A DNA stretch of 64,000 bases, taken from the NCBI RefSeq assembly GCF_029889845.1, contig NZ_JARANV010000010.1, positions 58,551 through 122,550 of the forward strand, in the 5' to 3' direction. The notes under the pieces were generated by a model. It made no database searches. It was not told where the DNA came from and saw nothing but the letters and a program-made list of their open reading frames with translations. Every line of letters starts with the position of its first letter. The stretch's first letter is position 1. Positions 1 to 8,907 of this stretch are shown piece after piece. Source of the DNA: Halomonas sp. 25-S5 (lineage in GTDB: Bacteria > Pseudomonadota > Gammaproteobacteria > Pseudomonadales > Halomonadaceae). The position numbers and the translations under genes were made by a program.

Positions 1-384
1 GTCACCGACAGCGATCCGCAGGCCATCGACAAGCTCTTCGTCCAGGAGGGCCGGCGGGTCTTCAAGGAGGTCTGTCCGCTGGTGGCAGCGCTGATCACCG
101 ATCACCTGGCGAGCCTCGAGCTTACGGGCGGCGACCTGTCGCGGCTCTGGCTGCACCAGGCCAACCGCCACATGAACGACCTCATTGCCCGGCGCGTGCT
201 GGGCCATGACCCGAGCCCCGAACAGGCGCCGATCATCCTCGATCGCTACGCCAACACCAGCTCGGCGGGTTCGATCATCGCCTTCCACCTGCACCGGGGC
301 GACCTGCCACGCGGCGCGCTCGGGGTGGTCTGTTCCTTCGGCGCGGGATACAGTGCCGGCAGCGTGGTGGTGCGTCGCCAATGA
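1..384 (+). CDS. Beta-ketoacyl-ACP synthase III family protein, C-terminal part
   Basis: The reading frame is open from base 1, so the gene begins outside the window; about 127 C-terminal residues are present. It shows the FabH/thiolase-fold C-terminal half: a His in [12 protein letters not shown] and an Asn in [11 protein letters not shown], which in the family form the catalytic His and Asn of condensation, followed by the Gly-rich end [10 protein letters not shown]. Known FabH-type enzymes condense acyl-CoA with malonyl-ACP in fatty acid synthesis. The Asn-Thr-Ser-Ser-Ala form resembles the FabH-like subgroup that includes PA3286 of Pseudomonas, but the active-site Cys lies outside the window, so the exact substrate cannot be judged. 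The stop codon overlaps an upstream ATG of the next frame, and mlaA follows closely. Confidence 0.8.
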   Translation, partial: VTDSDPQAIDKLFVQEGRRVFKEVCPLVAALITDHLASLELTGGDLSRLWLHQANRHMNDLIARRVLGHDPSPEQAPIILDRYANTSSAGSIIAFHLHRGDLPRGALGVVCSFGAGYSAGSVVVRRQ

Positions 385-416
385 GCGTCATGACAGGGAA
401 CCGCTGGGAGGCGAGA

Positions 417-1190
417 ATGCCAATGAGACAAGGGCTGACGAGATGGGTCGGGCGGGGAGCACTGGCGTTTTTGCTGGTGGCCAGCGCGGGGTGCGCCACC
501 AGCGGGGAAGTGCGGGAGCGAAATCCCGACGACCCTTTGGAGGGCTTCAACCGCAAGGTGTTCGCCTTCAATGATGTGGTCGACCGATACGCGCTCAAGC
601 CCGCTGCCCGGGGCTACCGCTTCGTCACGCCGGACCCGGTGGAGACCGGTGTCGGCAACTTCTTCTCCAACTTGGGGGAGATTCGCACCGCGCTCAACAG
701 CCTGTTGCAGGGCAAGGGCACCAACGCCAGCGTGGCCACCGGTCGCTTCCTGATCAACAGCACCGTCGGCATCGGTGGCCTGTTCGACGTCGCCTCGCGA
801 ATGGAGGTCACCGGCCGCGAGGAGGACTTCGGCCAGACGCTCGCTGTCTGGGGCCTGGGCGAGGGAGCCTACCTGGTGCTGCCGCTGCTCGGTCCGAGCA
901 CGCTGCGCGATACCGCCGGGCTGCCGGTGGACATGGTTACCTATCCGACCACCTACGTGGAGGATGACGAGGTGCGCATCGGCCTTACCGCCCTGAGGGT
1001 GATCGATGCCCGGGCCGGCCTGCTCGACCAGGAGGCGCTGATCCGGGGCGATCGCTACAGTTTCATTCGTGATACCTGGCTGCAGCAGCGCCGCTTCGAA
1101 GTCAGCGATGGCGAGCAGGGCGAAGATCCCTTCGTCAACGAGGAGTTCAACTTCGATGAGGCGGACTTCGATGATGCCTTCGCCGATTGA
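417..1190 (+). CDS. mlaA: MlaA (VacJ) family outer-membrane lipoprotein
   Basis: The 257-residue protein starts with a basic stretch, a hydrophobic segment and a lipobox-like ASAGC (Cys26), then NPDDPLEGFNRKVFAFND, a hallmark of MlaA. Family members sit in the outer membrane with porins and pass mislocalised phospholipids to the MlaC carrier for retrograde transport. I chose the ATG at 417 because GGGAGG at 406-411 is well spaced from it; in-frame ATGs at 381 and 390 lack such a site, and 423 is a possible alternative. The C-terminal tail is rich in Asp, Glu and Phe, as is common in the family. The rest of the mla system is not in this window. Confidence 0.9.
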   Translation: MPMRQGLTRWVGRGALAFLLVASAGCATSGEVRERNPDDPLEGFNRKVFAFNDVVDRYALKPAARGYRFVTPDPVETGVGNFFSNLGEIRTALNSLLQGKGTNASVATGRFLINSTVGIGGLFDVASRMEVTGREEDFGQTLAVWGLGEGAYLVLPLLGPSTLRDTAGLPVDMVTYPTTYVEDDEVRIGLTALRVIDARAGLLDQEALIRGDRYSFIRDTWLQQRRFEVSDGEQGEDPFVNEEFNFDEADFDDAFAD

Positions 1191-1202
1191 GGCCATGACT
1201 GC

Positions 1203-2417
1203 ATGCCACCAGCCAAGCAACTGATCGGGGTGATCGACGTGCCGGGGTCGGAGCGTGATGCCCTGGCCGAGACCATCGCCCGTGACGGCCTGGCGGTATA
1301 TGCCGCCGACAGCATCGAGGGACTCCCGCCGGAAACCGCCCTCATCGTGGCCCATTCCCGGGCGGTGCCCAGCGGGGACTGGACACATCTCGCTGAATGC
1401 CTGCCGACCCTGGTGGTCAGCGACGAGCGCCAGGATGCCGACCTGCTGCGCGCGGTCGATGTCGGCCTGGTGGACTACATCGTCGACCCGCTGCGCCATG
1501 GGTCCCTGCTGCGGCGCATGATCGGTAAGGCCATCGAGGTGCATCGCCTGGCCGCGGAGCGTGAGCATGATCGTGCCCGCCTGGCCCAGCTCAATGAGGA
1601 CCTGGAAGAACTCAACGAGAGCCTCGAGACGCATCTGGCGATGCTGCGCCTTGATCAACAGGCCGGCGGACAGATCCAGCGTAAGCTGCTGCCCCCGCGG
1701 CCACAGACCCTCAATGACGTGACCTTCGACTACTGGCTGGCGCCCTCGCTCTACCTGTCCGGGGATTTCCTCGATTTCCAGGCTTTCGACGAGCGCTACA
1801 GCCTGTTCTATTTTGCCGATGTCTCCGGGCACGGGGCCTCTTCGGCCTTTGTCACCGTGCTGCTGAAGTATCTCTCCAATCACTGGCAGCACGAGTGGGA
1901 CGGCGAGCATCCCGAGGCCCTGGCGCCGCGCTGGCTGGCGGCGCTCAATCGCGAACTGCTGGATGCCGGCATCGGCAAGCATGCGACCCTGCTCGTCGGG
2001 GTCATTGACCATCAACGTCGTTATCTCCACTATTCGCTGGGCGCGCAGCTGCCCATGCCCCTGCTGGTGTCCGATGGCAAGGTGACGCCGTTGCCCGGCG
2101 AGGGCATGCCGGTCGGCCTCTTCCCGGGGATCGACTACCCGATGCTGGGCTGCGAGCTGCCGGAGAACTTCCGGCTGTGGCTGTGTTCGGATGGGATACT
2201 GGAGTGTCTGCCGGGCGACACCCTCGATCTGCGGCTCAGGGAGCTCGAGCGGCGGGTCCTGGCCAGCGAGACGCTGGAGGACCTACGTGGCAGCCTTGCA
2301 CTGGGGGCATTGGCGGACGATGATGAAGGCGTCGCCCAGAGCGCCCCGGGACACGAGGAACTGCCAGACGACCTGACGATCATGACGTTGAGCGGATTTG
2401 GCAATGATAAACAATGA
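1203..2417 (+). CDS. RssB-like fused receiver / PP2C-type (SpoIIE) serine phosphatase
   Basis: 404 residues. Residues 7-112 look like a receiver domain, 115-150 form a coiled-coil linker and about 155-400 form a PPM/SpoIIE phosphatase. The phosphatase motifs are intact: SGDFLD (Asp188), DVSGHG (Asp206), CSDGILE and DDLTIMTL. The receiver looks degenerate: the strand that normally ends in the phospho-accepting Asp reads LIVAHS. In the RsbU/HsbR/RssB class the phosphatase dephosphorylates a STAS antagonist and so controls an anti-sigma partner. The next gene encodes that STAS protein and overlaps this one by 14 bp. The order mlaA, this pair, tal matches what I recall around PA2796-PA2800 in Pseudomonas aeruginosa. 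The signal sensed is unknown. Confidence 0.85.
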   Translation: MPPAKQLIGVIDVPGSERDALAETIARDGLAVYAADSIEGLPPETALIVAHSRAVPSGDWTHLAECLPTLVVSDERQDADLLRAVDVGLVDYIVDPLRHGSLLRRMIGKAIEVHRLAAEREHDRARLAQLNEDLEELNESLETHLAMLRLDQQAGGQIQRKLLPPRPQTLNDVTFDYWLAPSLYLSGDFLDFQAFDERYSLFYFADVSGHGASSAFVTVLLKYLSNHWQHEWDGEHPEALAPRWLAALNRELLDAGIGKHATLLVGVIDHQRRYLHYSLGAQLPMPLLVSDGKVTPLPGEGMPVGLFPGIDYPMLGCELPENFRLWLCSDGILECLPGDTLDLRLRELERRVLASETLEDLRGSLALGALADDDEGVAQSAPGHEELPDDLTIMTLSGFGNDKQ

Positions 2418-2913
2418 AGGCCGCATCAAGGCGGCGTTCGATTCCGGGGTCTTCGTCCTCAAGCTGTGCGGAGACGTGCGCCTGACGCTCTGCGCCACCC
2501 TGGACCGTCAGGCCCAGCAGCTGGCCGAGACCCCGGGCCTCGAGACGCTGATCATCGACCTGCGCGACACCACCAACGTGGATTCCACTGCCTTGGGCTT
2601 CCTCGCCAAGGTAGCGATGGCAGTGCAGGGCCGTGTCACCGAGCGAGCGACCATCATCGCCGACAACCCGGATGTCCGGCGGATGCTTGACGTCATGGGG
2701 TTCTCGCGCATCTTCACCCTGGTGGAGACGCCGATCACCGAGACCTGTGAGCTTTGCGATCTCCCCGAGATTCCCACCGACGTCGAGGAAACCCGCCAGC
2801 GGGTCCTCGAGGCCCACCGTATCCTGATGCGCCTGAACGAGCATAACCGCGAGGAGTTTCAGCCCCTCGTCGAGATGCTCGAGGCCCAGGAGGCCGCCTC
2901 GCACGGCCATTGA
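2404..2913 (+). CDS. STAS-domain anti-sigma-factor antagonist (RssC-like)
   Basis: 169 residues with a SpoIIAA-like STAS domain over residues 1-100. The motif NVDSTALGFL places the presumed phospho-Ser at Ser61. The C-terminal 65 residues are acidic and probably helical. Translation is taken from ATG 2404, inside the end of the phosphatase gene, which suggests translational coupling; a TTG two codons earlier is less likely. In this family the unphosphorylated antagonist binds an anti-sigma kinase and frees the sigma factor, and the upstream phosphatase is the natural activator. No anti-sigma kinase gene is present in the window, so the target must lie elsewhere. Confidence 0.85.
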   Translation: MINNEGRIKAAFDSGVFVLKLCGDVRLTLCATLDRQAQQLAETPGLETLIIDLRDTTNVDSTALGFLAKVAMAVQGRVTERATIIADNPDVRRMLDVMGFSRIFTLVETPITETCELCDLPEIPTDVEETRQRVLEAHRILMRLNEHNREEFQPLVEMLEAQEAASHGH

Positions 2914-2936
2914 CCGGGCCCTCGGCGGCCCCGGTC
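2912..2936. terminator. Hairpin between convergent STAS and tal genes
   Basis: GACCGGGCC (2912-2920) pairs with GGCCCCGGTC (2927-2936) with one bulged base. It lies in the short gap between two converging genes and could end transcription from both sides. No clear U-tract is present. Confidence 0.4.
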
Positions 2937-2938
2937 GG

Positions 2939-3877
2939 TCAGCCCTTCCTCAGCTCACCCAGCAGCGCCTCCAGCTTGCGCTGGTCGGCCATGAACTTGC
3001 GGATGCCTTCCGCCAGCTTATCGGTGGCCATGGCATCCTCGTTCATCTCCCAGCGGAACTCGGCCTCGTCCTGGGGCTCGGGGGCGCGAGTCTCGGCGTC
3101 CAGCGGCATAAGCCGACGCTCCAGGTTACCGGTGGTGTCGGCCAGCTCTTCCAGCAGCTTGGGCGAGAGGGTCAGGCGGTCACAGCCGGCCAGGGCGATG
3201 ATCTCGCCGGCGTTGCGGAAGCTCGCGCCCATCACGATGGTGTCGTAGCCATGCCCCTTGAAGTGTTCGTAGATGCGCCTGACGGACTGCACGCCCGGGT
3301 CGCGGTCGCCACTGAAGTCGGCATCGGGCTCCTGCGCCTTGTGCCAGTCCAGTATCCGGCCGACGAAGGGCGAGACCAGGGTGACGCCGGCATCCGCGCA
3401 GGCCCGGGCCTGGGCGAAGCTGAACAGCAGGGTGAGGTTGGTGTGGATGCCTTCGCGCTCGAGAGTCCGGGCGGCACGGATGCCTTCCCAGGTGGCGGCG
3501 ACCTTGATCAGGATGCGCTCGGGACCGACGCCGTGACGCCCGTAACGCTCGATCAGCGAGCGGGCCCGCGCCAGGGTGGCGTCGCTGTCGAAGGAGAGGC
3601 GGGCGCTGACCTCGGTGGAGACATGGCCCGGTATCAGGGCACTGACCTCGCTGCCGATCTCCACGGCCACCGCGTCCAGGGCATCGTCGATGTCGGTCGC
3701 ATGGCGGGCGATTTCGGCCAGCCGTGCGCGGCGTGCCTCCTGCTGGGCCGCCTGGAGGATCAGTGACGGGTTGGTGGTGGCATCGGTGGGCGAGAAGCGG
3801 CGAATCGCCTCGAGATCACCGGTGTCGGCGACCACGGTGGTCATGGTCTTGAGTTGTGAAAGCAGGTCATCTGCCAT
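2939..3877 (-). CDS. tal: Transaldolase
   Basis: 312 residues, typical of the TalB class. [10 protein letters not shown] near residue 31 and [12 protein letters not shown], with the Schiff-base Lys at about position 125, are classic, as are [15 protein letters not shown] and [10 protein letters not shown]. The enzyme moves a dihydroxyacetone unit between sedoheptulose-7-phosphate and glyceraldehyde-3-phosphate in the non-oxidative pentose phosphate pathway. It converges on the STAS gene. I see no truncation or unusual residue. Confidence 0.95.
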   Translation of the reverse strand: MADDLLSQLKTMTTVVADTGDLEAIRRFSPTDATTNPSLILQAAQQEARRARLAEIARHATDIDDALDAVAVEIGSEVSALIPGHVSTEVSARLSFDSDATLARARSLIERYGRHGVGPERILIKVAATWEGIRAARTLEREGIHTNLTLLFSFAQARACADAGVTLVSPFVGRILDWHKAQEPDADFSGDRDPGVQSVRRIYEHFKGHGYDTIVMGASFRNAGEIIALAGCDRLTLSPKLLEELADTTGNLERRLMPLDAETRAPEPQDEAEFRWEMNEDAMATDKLAEGIRKFMADQRKLEALLGELRKG

Positions 3878-4014
3878 GGCGGGATCCCTCCGGTTGTCGT
3901 GGGGGCCACTCTAGCAAGGCGAGGTGGCCGAATATAGACGATCGAGGCAGGGGCTACGGTTTCAGGTATCATTAGCTTACTATCTGTTTGTCCGGTTGCT
4001 GCCTCGGAGGCGCC

Positions 4015-5199
4015 TTGACCCTGAATCCTCGACGCGTGGCGCTGCTGGTGGCCGCCAATACGGCCCTGGCGCCCTTCGCCATCGATGCCTACCTGCCGGC
4101 CATGTCGGCGATCGCCGGGCATATCGGCGCCAGCATCCATCACACGGAGCTGTCGCTCTCCACCTTCCTGGCCGGCTTCGCCCTGGGCCAGCTGGTGTTC
4201 GGCCCGGTGTCCGATCGGGTGGGGCGCAAGCCGGTGCTGCTGGGTGGCCTGGTGGTCTTCCTGCTGGCCAGCCTGGTGATCGCTACGGTGGGCTCTCTGG
4301 GTGAGCTCTTGACCTGGCGCTTCGTCCAGGCGCTGGGCGGTGGCGCGACCGTCGTCAACTCGGCGGCCATCGTGCGCGACTGTTTCAAGGGCCGTGAAGC
4401 CGCCAAGGTGATGTCGACCATGGCCATCATCATGCTGATGGCGCCGCTGGTGGCGCCGGTGGTGGGCAGCGGGCTGCTGTATCTCGCCGACTGGTGGCTG
4501 ATCTTCGTGTTCCTTGCCGCCTACGCCGGTTTCTTGATGTGGCTGCTGGGCACCCGGCTACCCGAGACGCGACCGTCCGGCCGGTCTGCGGCAACGCCGG
4601 CCAAGGTGCTGGTCAACTATGCCAGCGTGCTTGGCGATCGTCGGGCCATGGGCTTCATCGCTGCCGCCTCGATGTCGTTCGCTGGGCTGTTCGCCTTCGT
4701 CACCGCCTCGCCGTTTCTCTATCTCGAGCACTTCGACCTGACGCCGTCACTCTATCCGCTGGTGTTCGGCGTCAACGTGGTGGCCATGGTGGCCTCCAAT
4801 CGCCTCAATATCCGCTTGCTGAGATGGCGCACGCCCCTGCAGAACTTGCGCCTGGGGCTGGGTATCCAGCTGGCCGCCGGCCTCGGACTTGCGCTGGTGG
4901 TGGTCACCGGGCGGGAGTCGCTTGCCACCATGGTGCCGCTGATCATGCTGTTCGCCGGCACCATCGGCCTGATCGCCCCCAACGCCATCACCTCGCTGCT
5001 CGACCGCTTCCATCACATGAGCGCCACCGCGGCCGCCCTGCAGGGCAGCCTACAGTTCTCCAGCGGCGCCCTGGCCGGGGTGCTGGTGGGCGCCTTCGAG
5101 GTGGACAGCGCCTGGCCGATGGTGGGCACCATGCTCGGCGCCTCGCTGCTGGCCAATTTCGGCATTCGCGTACTGGCCGGGCGTCCCGAGCTAGAGTGA
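4015..5199 (+). CDS. Bcr/CflA-family MFS multidrug exporter
   Basis: About 394 residues with twelve hydrophobic segments. DAYLPAM in the first transmembrane region and the loop motif GPVSDRVGRKPV, the MFS motif A of drug:H+ antiporters, identify the Bcr/CflA group. The probable start is TTG 4015 behind GGAGG (4006-4010); an upstream TTG at 3988 gives a nine-residue extension with no ribosome site. Members export bicyclomycin, chloramphenicol, sulphonamides or short peptides; the substrate here cannot be read from sequence. A Pho box lies just downstream and belongs to pstS. Confidence 0.85.
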   Translation: MTLNPRRVALLVAANTALAPFAIDAYLPAMSAIAGHIGASIHHTELSLSTFLAGFALGQLVFGPVSDRVGRKPVLLGGLVVFLLASLVIATVGSLGELLTWRFVQALGGGATVVNSAAIVRDCFKGREAAKVMSTMAIIMLMAPLVAPVVGSGLLYLADWWLIFVFLAAYAGFLMWLLGTRLPETRPSGRSAATPAKVLVNYASVLGDRRAMGFIAAASMSFAGLFAFVTASPFLYLEHFDLTPSLYPLVFGVNVVAMVASNRLNIRLLRWRTPLQNLRLGLGIQLAAGLGLALVVVTGRESLATMVPLIMLFAGTIGLIAPNAITSLLDRFHHMSATAAALQGSLQFSSGALAGVLVGAFEVDSAWPMVGTMLGASLLANFGIRVLAGRPELE

Positions 5200-5225
5200 G
5201 GGTCGGATTCGCCGGCGGCGGTCAA

Positions 5226-5243
5226 ATGTCATGAAGCTGTCAT
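5226..5243 (+). promoter_or_regulatory. Pho box (PhoB operator) upstream of pstS
   Basis: Two heptamers, ATGTCAT (5226-5232) and CTGTCAT (5237-5243), are separated by GAAG, giving the 11-bp spacing of the classic Pho box. Thirteen of fourteen heptamer bases match CTGTCAT. It lies about 60 bp upstream of the pstS start, where PhoB would activate the operon under phosphate limitation. Confidence 0.75.
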
Positions 5244-5304
5244 CTGAGTGGGGCAAGGTGTGACTCGCGAAGGTTGCACACTGTCCCCATCAGGAGATCG
5301 CTCC

Positions 5305-6333
5305 ATGAATCGCATCCTCAAAAGCCGCGCTGTCAAGACCACGGCCATCGCCGCCGCCGTCATGAGTGTGGCCACTGTGGCCCACGCCCGTGATCAGATC
5401 CACATCGTCGGATCCAGCACCGTCTACCCGTTCGCCAGCTATGTGACCGAGGAGTTCGGTGCCGTGACCAGCAACCCGACGCCGGTCATCGAGTCCACCG
5501 GTTCCGGCGGTGGACTGCGCCTGTTCTGCAACGGTGTGGGCGAGGGCACTCCGGACATCACCAATGCGTCTCGCCGCATCAAGCTCTCTGAGCTCGAGCG
5601 TTGCATCGAGAACGGCGTGACCGACGTCACCGAGGTGAAGATCGGTTCCGACGGCATCGTCTTCGCCCAGTCCAGCACCAATGAGGCCATCGAGCTGACC
5701 CTCGAACAGCTGTTCCTGGCCGTGGCCGCCAAGGTGCCGGTCGATGGCGAGCTGGTCGACAACCCCTACACCAACTGGAGTGACATCGACGCCTCGCTGC
5801 CGGATCGCGAGATTTCCATCTACGGCCCGCCCAGCACTTCCGGTACCCGCGATGCCTTCGAAGAGCTCGCCATGGAAGTCCCGTCAGAGGAGATGGAGGC
5901 CTACGGCGGCGAGGCCTACACTGAGGTACGTTCCGACGGCGCTTACATCGATGCCGGGGAGAACGATAACCTGATCGTCCAGCGTCTGAGTGAAGACACC
6001 GATGCCTTCGGCATCTTCGGCTACTCTTTCCTCGAAGAGAATCCCAACGCCCTGATCGGCACCGCCATCGAGGGCGTGGCGCCGGAACCCGAGGCGATCA
6101 GCGCCGGGGACTACCCGATCGCCCGCTCGCTGTGGTTCTACGTCAAGAACCAGCACGCCGATGCCGTGCCGCCGCTGTACGACTATGTCGACATGTTTGT
6201 ATCCGAGGCCATGATCGGCAAGGGTGGCTACCTGAGTGACCTGGGCCTGATCCCGCTGACGGAAGCCGAGCGTGAGCAGACCCGCGAGAAGGTTGCCAAC
6301 CGGGCCCAACTCGAGGTCGACGACCTCAAGTAA
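5305..6333 (+). CDS. pstS: Phosphate ABC transporter periplasmic binding protein
   Basis: 342 residues starting at ATG 5305 behind AGGAG near 5292. A signal peptide ends at about residue 28 (VAHA). The mature protein begins with IHIVGSSTVYPF and contains STGSGGGLRLFCNG and SGTRDAFEEL, which bind phosphate in the PstS family. It captures phosphate, and arsenate as an analogue, in the periplasm and delivers it to PstCA. First gene of pstSCAB, directly behind a Pho box. It is of the longer PstS type seen in marine and halophilic proteobacteria rather than the E. coli type. Confidence 0.93.
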   Translation: MNRILKSRAVKTTAIAAAVMSVATVAHARDQIHIVGSSTVYPFASYVTEEFGAVTSNPTPVIESTGSGGGLRLFCNGVGEGTPDITNASRRIKLSELERCIENGVTDVTEVKIGSDGIVFAQSSTNEAIELTLEQLFLAVAAKVPVDGELVDNPYTNWSDIDASLPDREISIYGPPSTSGTRDAFEELAMEVPSEEMEAYGGEAYTEVRSDGAYIDAGENDNLIVQRLSEDTDAFGIFGYSFLEENPNALIGTAIEGVAPEPEAISAGDYPIARSLWFYVKNQHADAVPPLYDYVDMFVSEAMIGKGGYLSDLGLIPLTEAEREQTREKVANRAQLEVDDLK

Positions 6334-6437
6334 CAACCCGTTGGGCAGGGATGCCTGATCCGGCCGGCAGCCCACGGCTGCCGGCCGTCTCACGTTCCGG
6401 CAGGCACGCTGCCGTCGTTATCCACCGAGAGAGACCT

Positions 6438-7694
6438 ATGCAGACCAACCAACTCCTCGCCATGTTCAGCGGCGTCCTGCTGCTGCTGGGTCTGATAGCC
6501 TTCTTCCTGGGTCGTGCCAAGGCCGCGCGAGTGCGCGCCAGCGGCACGGCCATGTATGCTCAACCCGACCAGTACGCCTGGTTCGCCGTGCTCGCCACCG
6601 CCGGGCCGGCGATCACCGTGGGCGCCATCGGGGCCTTCCTGATGCTGCTGTTGGGCGCCGATATCCCCACCTTCTATTTACTGGCCGGCAGCCTAGTGAT
6701 CGCCGCTATCGGCCTGATGGTGGGGGTGAGCCAAGTAAAGCCCGACTTCCATGCCCGCCAGGCCATCGAGTGGGTGATTCGCCGGATCCTGGTCGCGGCG
6801 GCCATGATCTCTATCTTCACCACCTTTGGCATCCTCTTCTCGATCGTCTTCGAGGCGCTGCGATTCTTCCAGATGCACAGCTTCTGGGACTTCATCACCG
6901 GCACCGTCTGGAACCCCGGCGCCAGCTTCCTGGCCGCCGCGGGGCGCGGCGACGAGGGCGGCAGCGCCGCCCAGTTCGGTTCGGTGCCGCTGTTCGCCGG
7001 CACCTTCATGATCACGGCCATCGCCATGCTGGTAGCGATTCCCGTGGGCCTGCTCTCGGCCGTCTACATGGCAGAGTTCGCCCCGTCGCGGGTGCGCACC
7101 CTGGCCAAGCCGACCCTCGAGGTGCTGGCCGGCATTCCCACCGTGGTCTATGGCTTCTTCGCCGCCATCACGGTGGCGCCGATCATCGTCGACGTGGCCG
7201 GCTTCTTCGGCCTGGATGCCTCTTTCAACAATGCCGTGGCGCCCGGGGTGGTGATGGGCATCATGATCATCCCCTTCATCTCCTCGCTTTCCGACGACGT
7301 GATCAGCGCGGTACCGGACAGCATGCGGCAGGGCTCACTGGCACTGGGCATGACCAAGGGTGAGACTATCCGCGACGTGGTCATTCCCGCGGCGCTGCCG
7401 GGGATCATCTCCGCCTCGCTGCTGGCGGTCTCGCGGGCGCTGGGCGAGACCATGATCGTGGTGATGGCGGCGGGCATGCGGCCCAACCTCACTGCCAACC
7501 CGCTGGAGGACATGACCACGGTGACGGTGCGTATCGTGGCGGCGCTGACCGGTGACCTGGAGTTCGAGAGTGCCGAGACGCTCTCTGCCTTCGCCCTGGG
7601 TCTGGTGCTGTTTGCCGTCACCCTGAGCCTGAACCTGGTATCGGTGCTCATGATCCGCCGCTTCCGCGAGAAGTATCGCGTCAACAACCTGTAA
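6438..7694 (+). CDS. pstC: Phosphate ABC transporter permease PstC
   Basis: 418 residues from ATG 6438, with a purine-rich GAGAGA ahead of it. Two hydrophobic segments form an N-terminal extension. The MetI-like permease core follows, with SVPLFAGTFMITAIAML and the EAA-type loop GMTKGETIRDVVIPAALPG that docks the ATPase. The stop is 18 bp before pstA. Together with PstA it forms the membrane channel. There is a longer stretch before the core than in E. coli PstC, as in other members of this PstC subgroup. Confidence 0.9.
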   Translation: MQTNQLLAMFSGVLLLLGLIAFFLGRAKAARVRASGTAMYAQPDQYAWFAVLATAGPAITVGAIGAFLMLLLGADIPTFYLLAGSLVIAAIGLMVGVSQVKPDFHARQAIEWVIRRILVAAAMISIFTTFGILFSIVFEALRFFQMHSFWDFITGTVWNPGASFLAAAGRGDEGGSAAQFGSVPLFAGTFMITAIAMLVAIPVGLLSAVYMAEFAPSRVRTLAKPTLEVLAGIPTVVYGFFAAITVAPIIVDVAGFFGLDASFNNAVAPGVVMGIMIIPFISSLSDDVISAVPDSMRQGSLALGMTKGETIRDVVIPAALPGIISASLLAVSRALGETMIVVMAAGMRPNLTANPLEDMTTVTVRIVAALTGDLEFESAETLSAFALGLVLFAVTLSLNLVSVLMIRRFREKYRVNNL

Positions 7695-7712
7695 CGCCGA
7701 GGAATCGCCGAG

Positions 7713-8879
7713 ATGAGTCAATCCTTCGACGACATCAGCGCCCAGCTGCGCAAGCGCCACCGCAAATCGGCACGACTGAAGTGGTTCTCCATGGGCGCCC
7801 TGGGTCTCGCCGGCCTGTTCCTGGTGCTGTTCTTCGCCGACATGCTGTCCAAAGGGCTGCCGGCCTTCCAGCAGGCGCAGATCCAGGTGGAGGTCGACTA
7901 CAACGAGGATGCCCAGCGCATGGGGCGTGCCGCCCTGGACCCCGAGGTGTCGCGCCTGGTGAGCCGTACCTTCGAGCGCCTGATCCCGGTCCGCATGCGC
8001 GACAATCCGTCGCTGATGGGCACCACCGAGACCCGCTGGGTGCTGGCCGACAGCGAAGTGGATCAATACCTCAAGGGCAACCGCAACAAACTCAGTGAGT
8101 CCCAGAAGACCACCGTCGATGCCCTGGTGGAACAGGGCCGGGCGGAGCTCAAGTTCAACACCACCTTCTTCACCAGCGGCGATTCCAAGATGCCGGAAGC
8201 GTCGGGCATTCTCTCCGCTGCCGTGGGCACAGTGATGACCTTGCTGGTGACGCTGGCCATCGCCTTCCCCATCGGGGTGATGACGGCGGTCTACCTGGAG
8301 GAGTTCGCCCCCGACAACCGCCTGACCCAGATCATCGAGATCAACATCAACAACCTGGCGGCGATTCCTTCGATCCTGTTTGGCCTGCTGGGCCTGGCCA
8401 TCTTCATCAACTTCTTCGGCGTGCCGCGTTCCACGCCGCTGGTCGGCGGCATGACCCTGGCGCTGATGACCCTGCCGGTAATCATCATCGCCACCCGCAC
8501 GGCACTGCGCAGTGTACCGGACACGATCCGCCACGCCGCCTTCGGGGTGGGCTGCTCGCGCTGGCAGGTGGTGCGCGACCACGTGCTGCCGCTGGCCATG
8601 CCGGGCATCATGACCGGTTCCATCATCGGCCTGGCCCAGGCCATGGGCGAGACCGCACCGCTGATCATCGTCGGCATGGTGGCCTTCATTCCCGACGCGG
8701 GGAGCTCTTTCACCCAGGCCGCCACCGTACTGCCGGCGCAGATCTTCACCTGGGCGGGCGAGCCGGATCAGGCCTTCGTCGAGAAGACCGCCGGGGGGAT
8801 TCTTGTGCTGCTGGCGATCCTGATCTTCCTTAACGCCACTGCCGTCGTCCTGCGCAAGAAGTTCGAACGCCGCTGGTAG
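7713..8879 (+). CDS. pstA: Phosphate ABC transporter permease PstA
   Basis: 388 residues. One N-terminal membrane segment (about residues 25-48) is followed by a periplasmic domain of roughly 100 residues and then the six-helix MetI-like core from near residue 165. The ATPase docking loop reads FGVGCSRWQVVRDHVLPLA. It partners PstC in high-affinity phosphate uptake. The large periplasmic insert between the first helix and the core is a feature of the longer PstA type. It is 18 bp after pstC and 28 bp before pstB, consistent with one transcript. Confidence 0.92.
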   Translation: MSQSFDDISAQLRKRHRKSARLKWFSMGALGLAGLFLVLFFADMLSKGLPAFQQAQIQVEVDYNEDAQRMGRAALDPEVSRLVSRTFERLIPVRMRDNPSLMGTTETRWVLADSEVDQYLKGNRNKLSESQKTTVDALVEQGRAELKFNTTFFTSGDSKMPEASGILSAAVGTVMTLLVTLAIAFPIGVMTAVYLEEFAPDNRLTQIIEININNLAAIPSILFGLLGLAIFINFFGVPRSTPLVGGMTLALMTLPVIIIATRTALRSVPDTIRHAAFGVGCSRWQVVRDHVLPLAMPGIMTGSIIGLAQAMGETAPLIIVGMVAFIPDAGSSFTQAATVLPAQIFTWAGEPDQAFVEKTAGGILVLLAILIFLNATAVVLRKKFERRW

Positions 8880-8907
8880 GCCACGCTACGTTACAGGATA
8901 TCCATAG

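Noticed and set aside
246..2030. 594-codon minus-strand open frame
   Set aside because: It lies opposite mlaA and the phosphatase gene, which have clear conserved motifs; its own translation shows no family pattern and is a mirror frame of GC-rich DNA.
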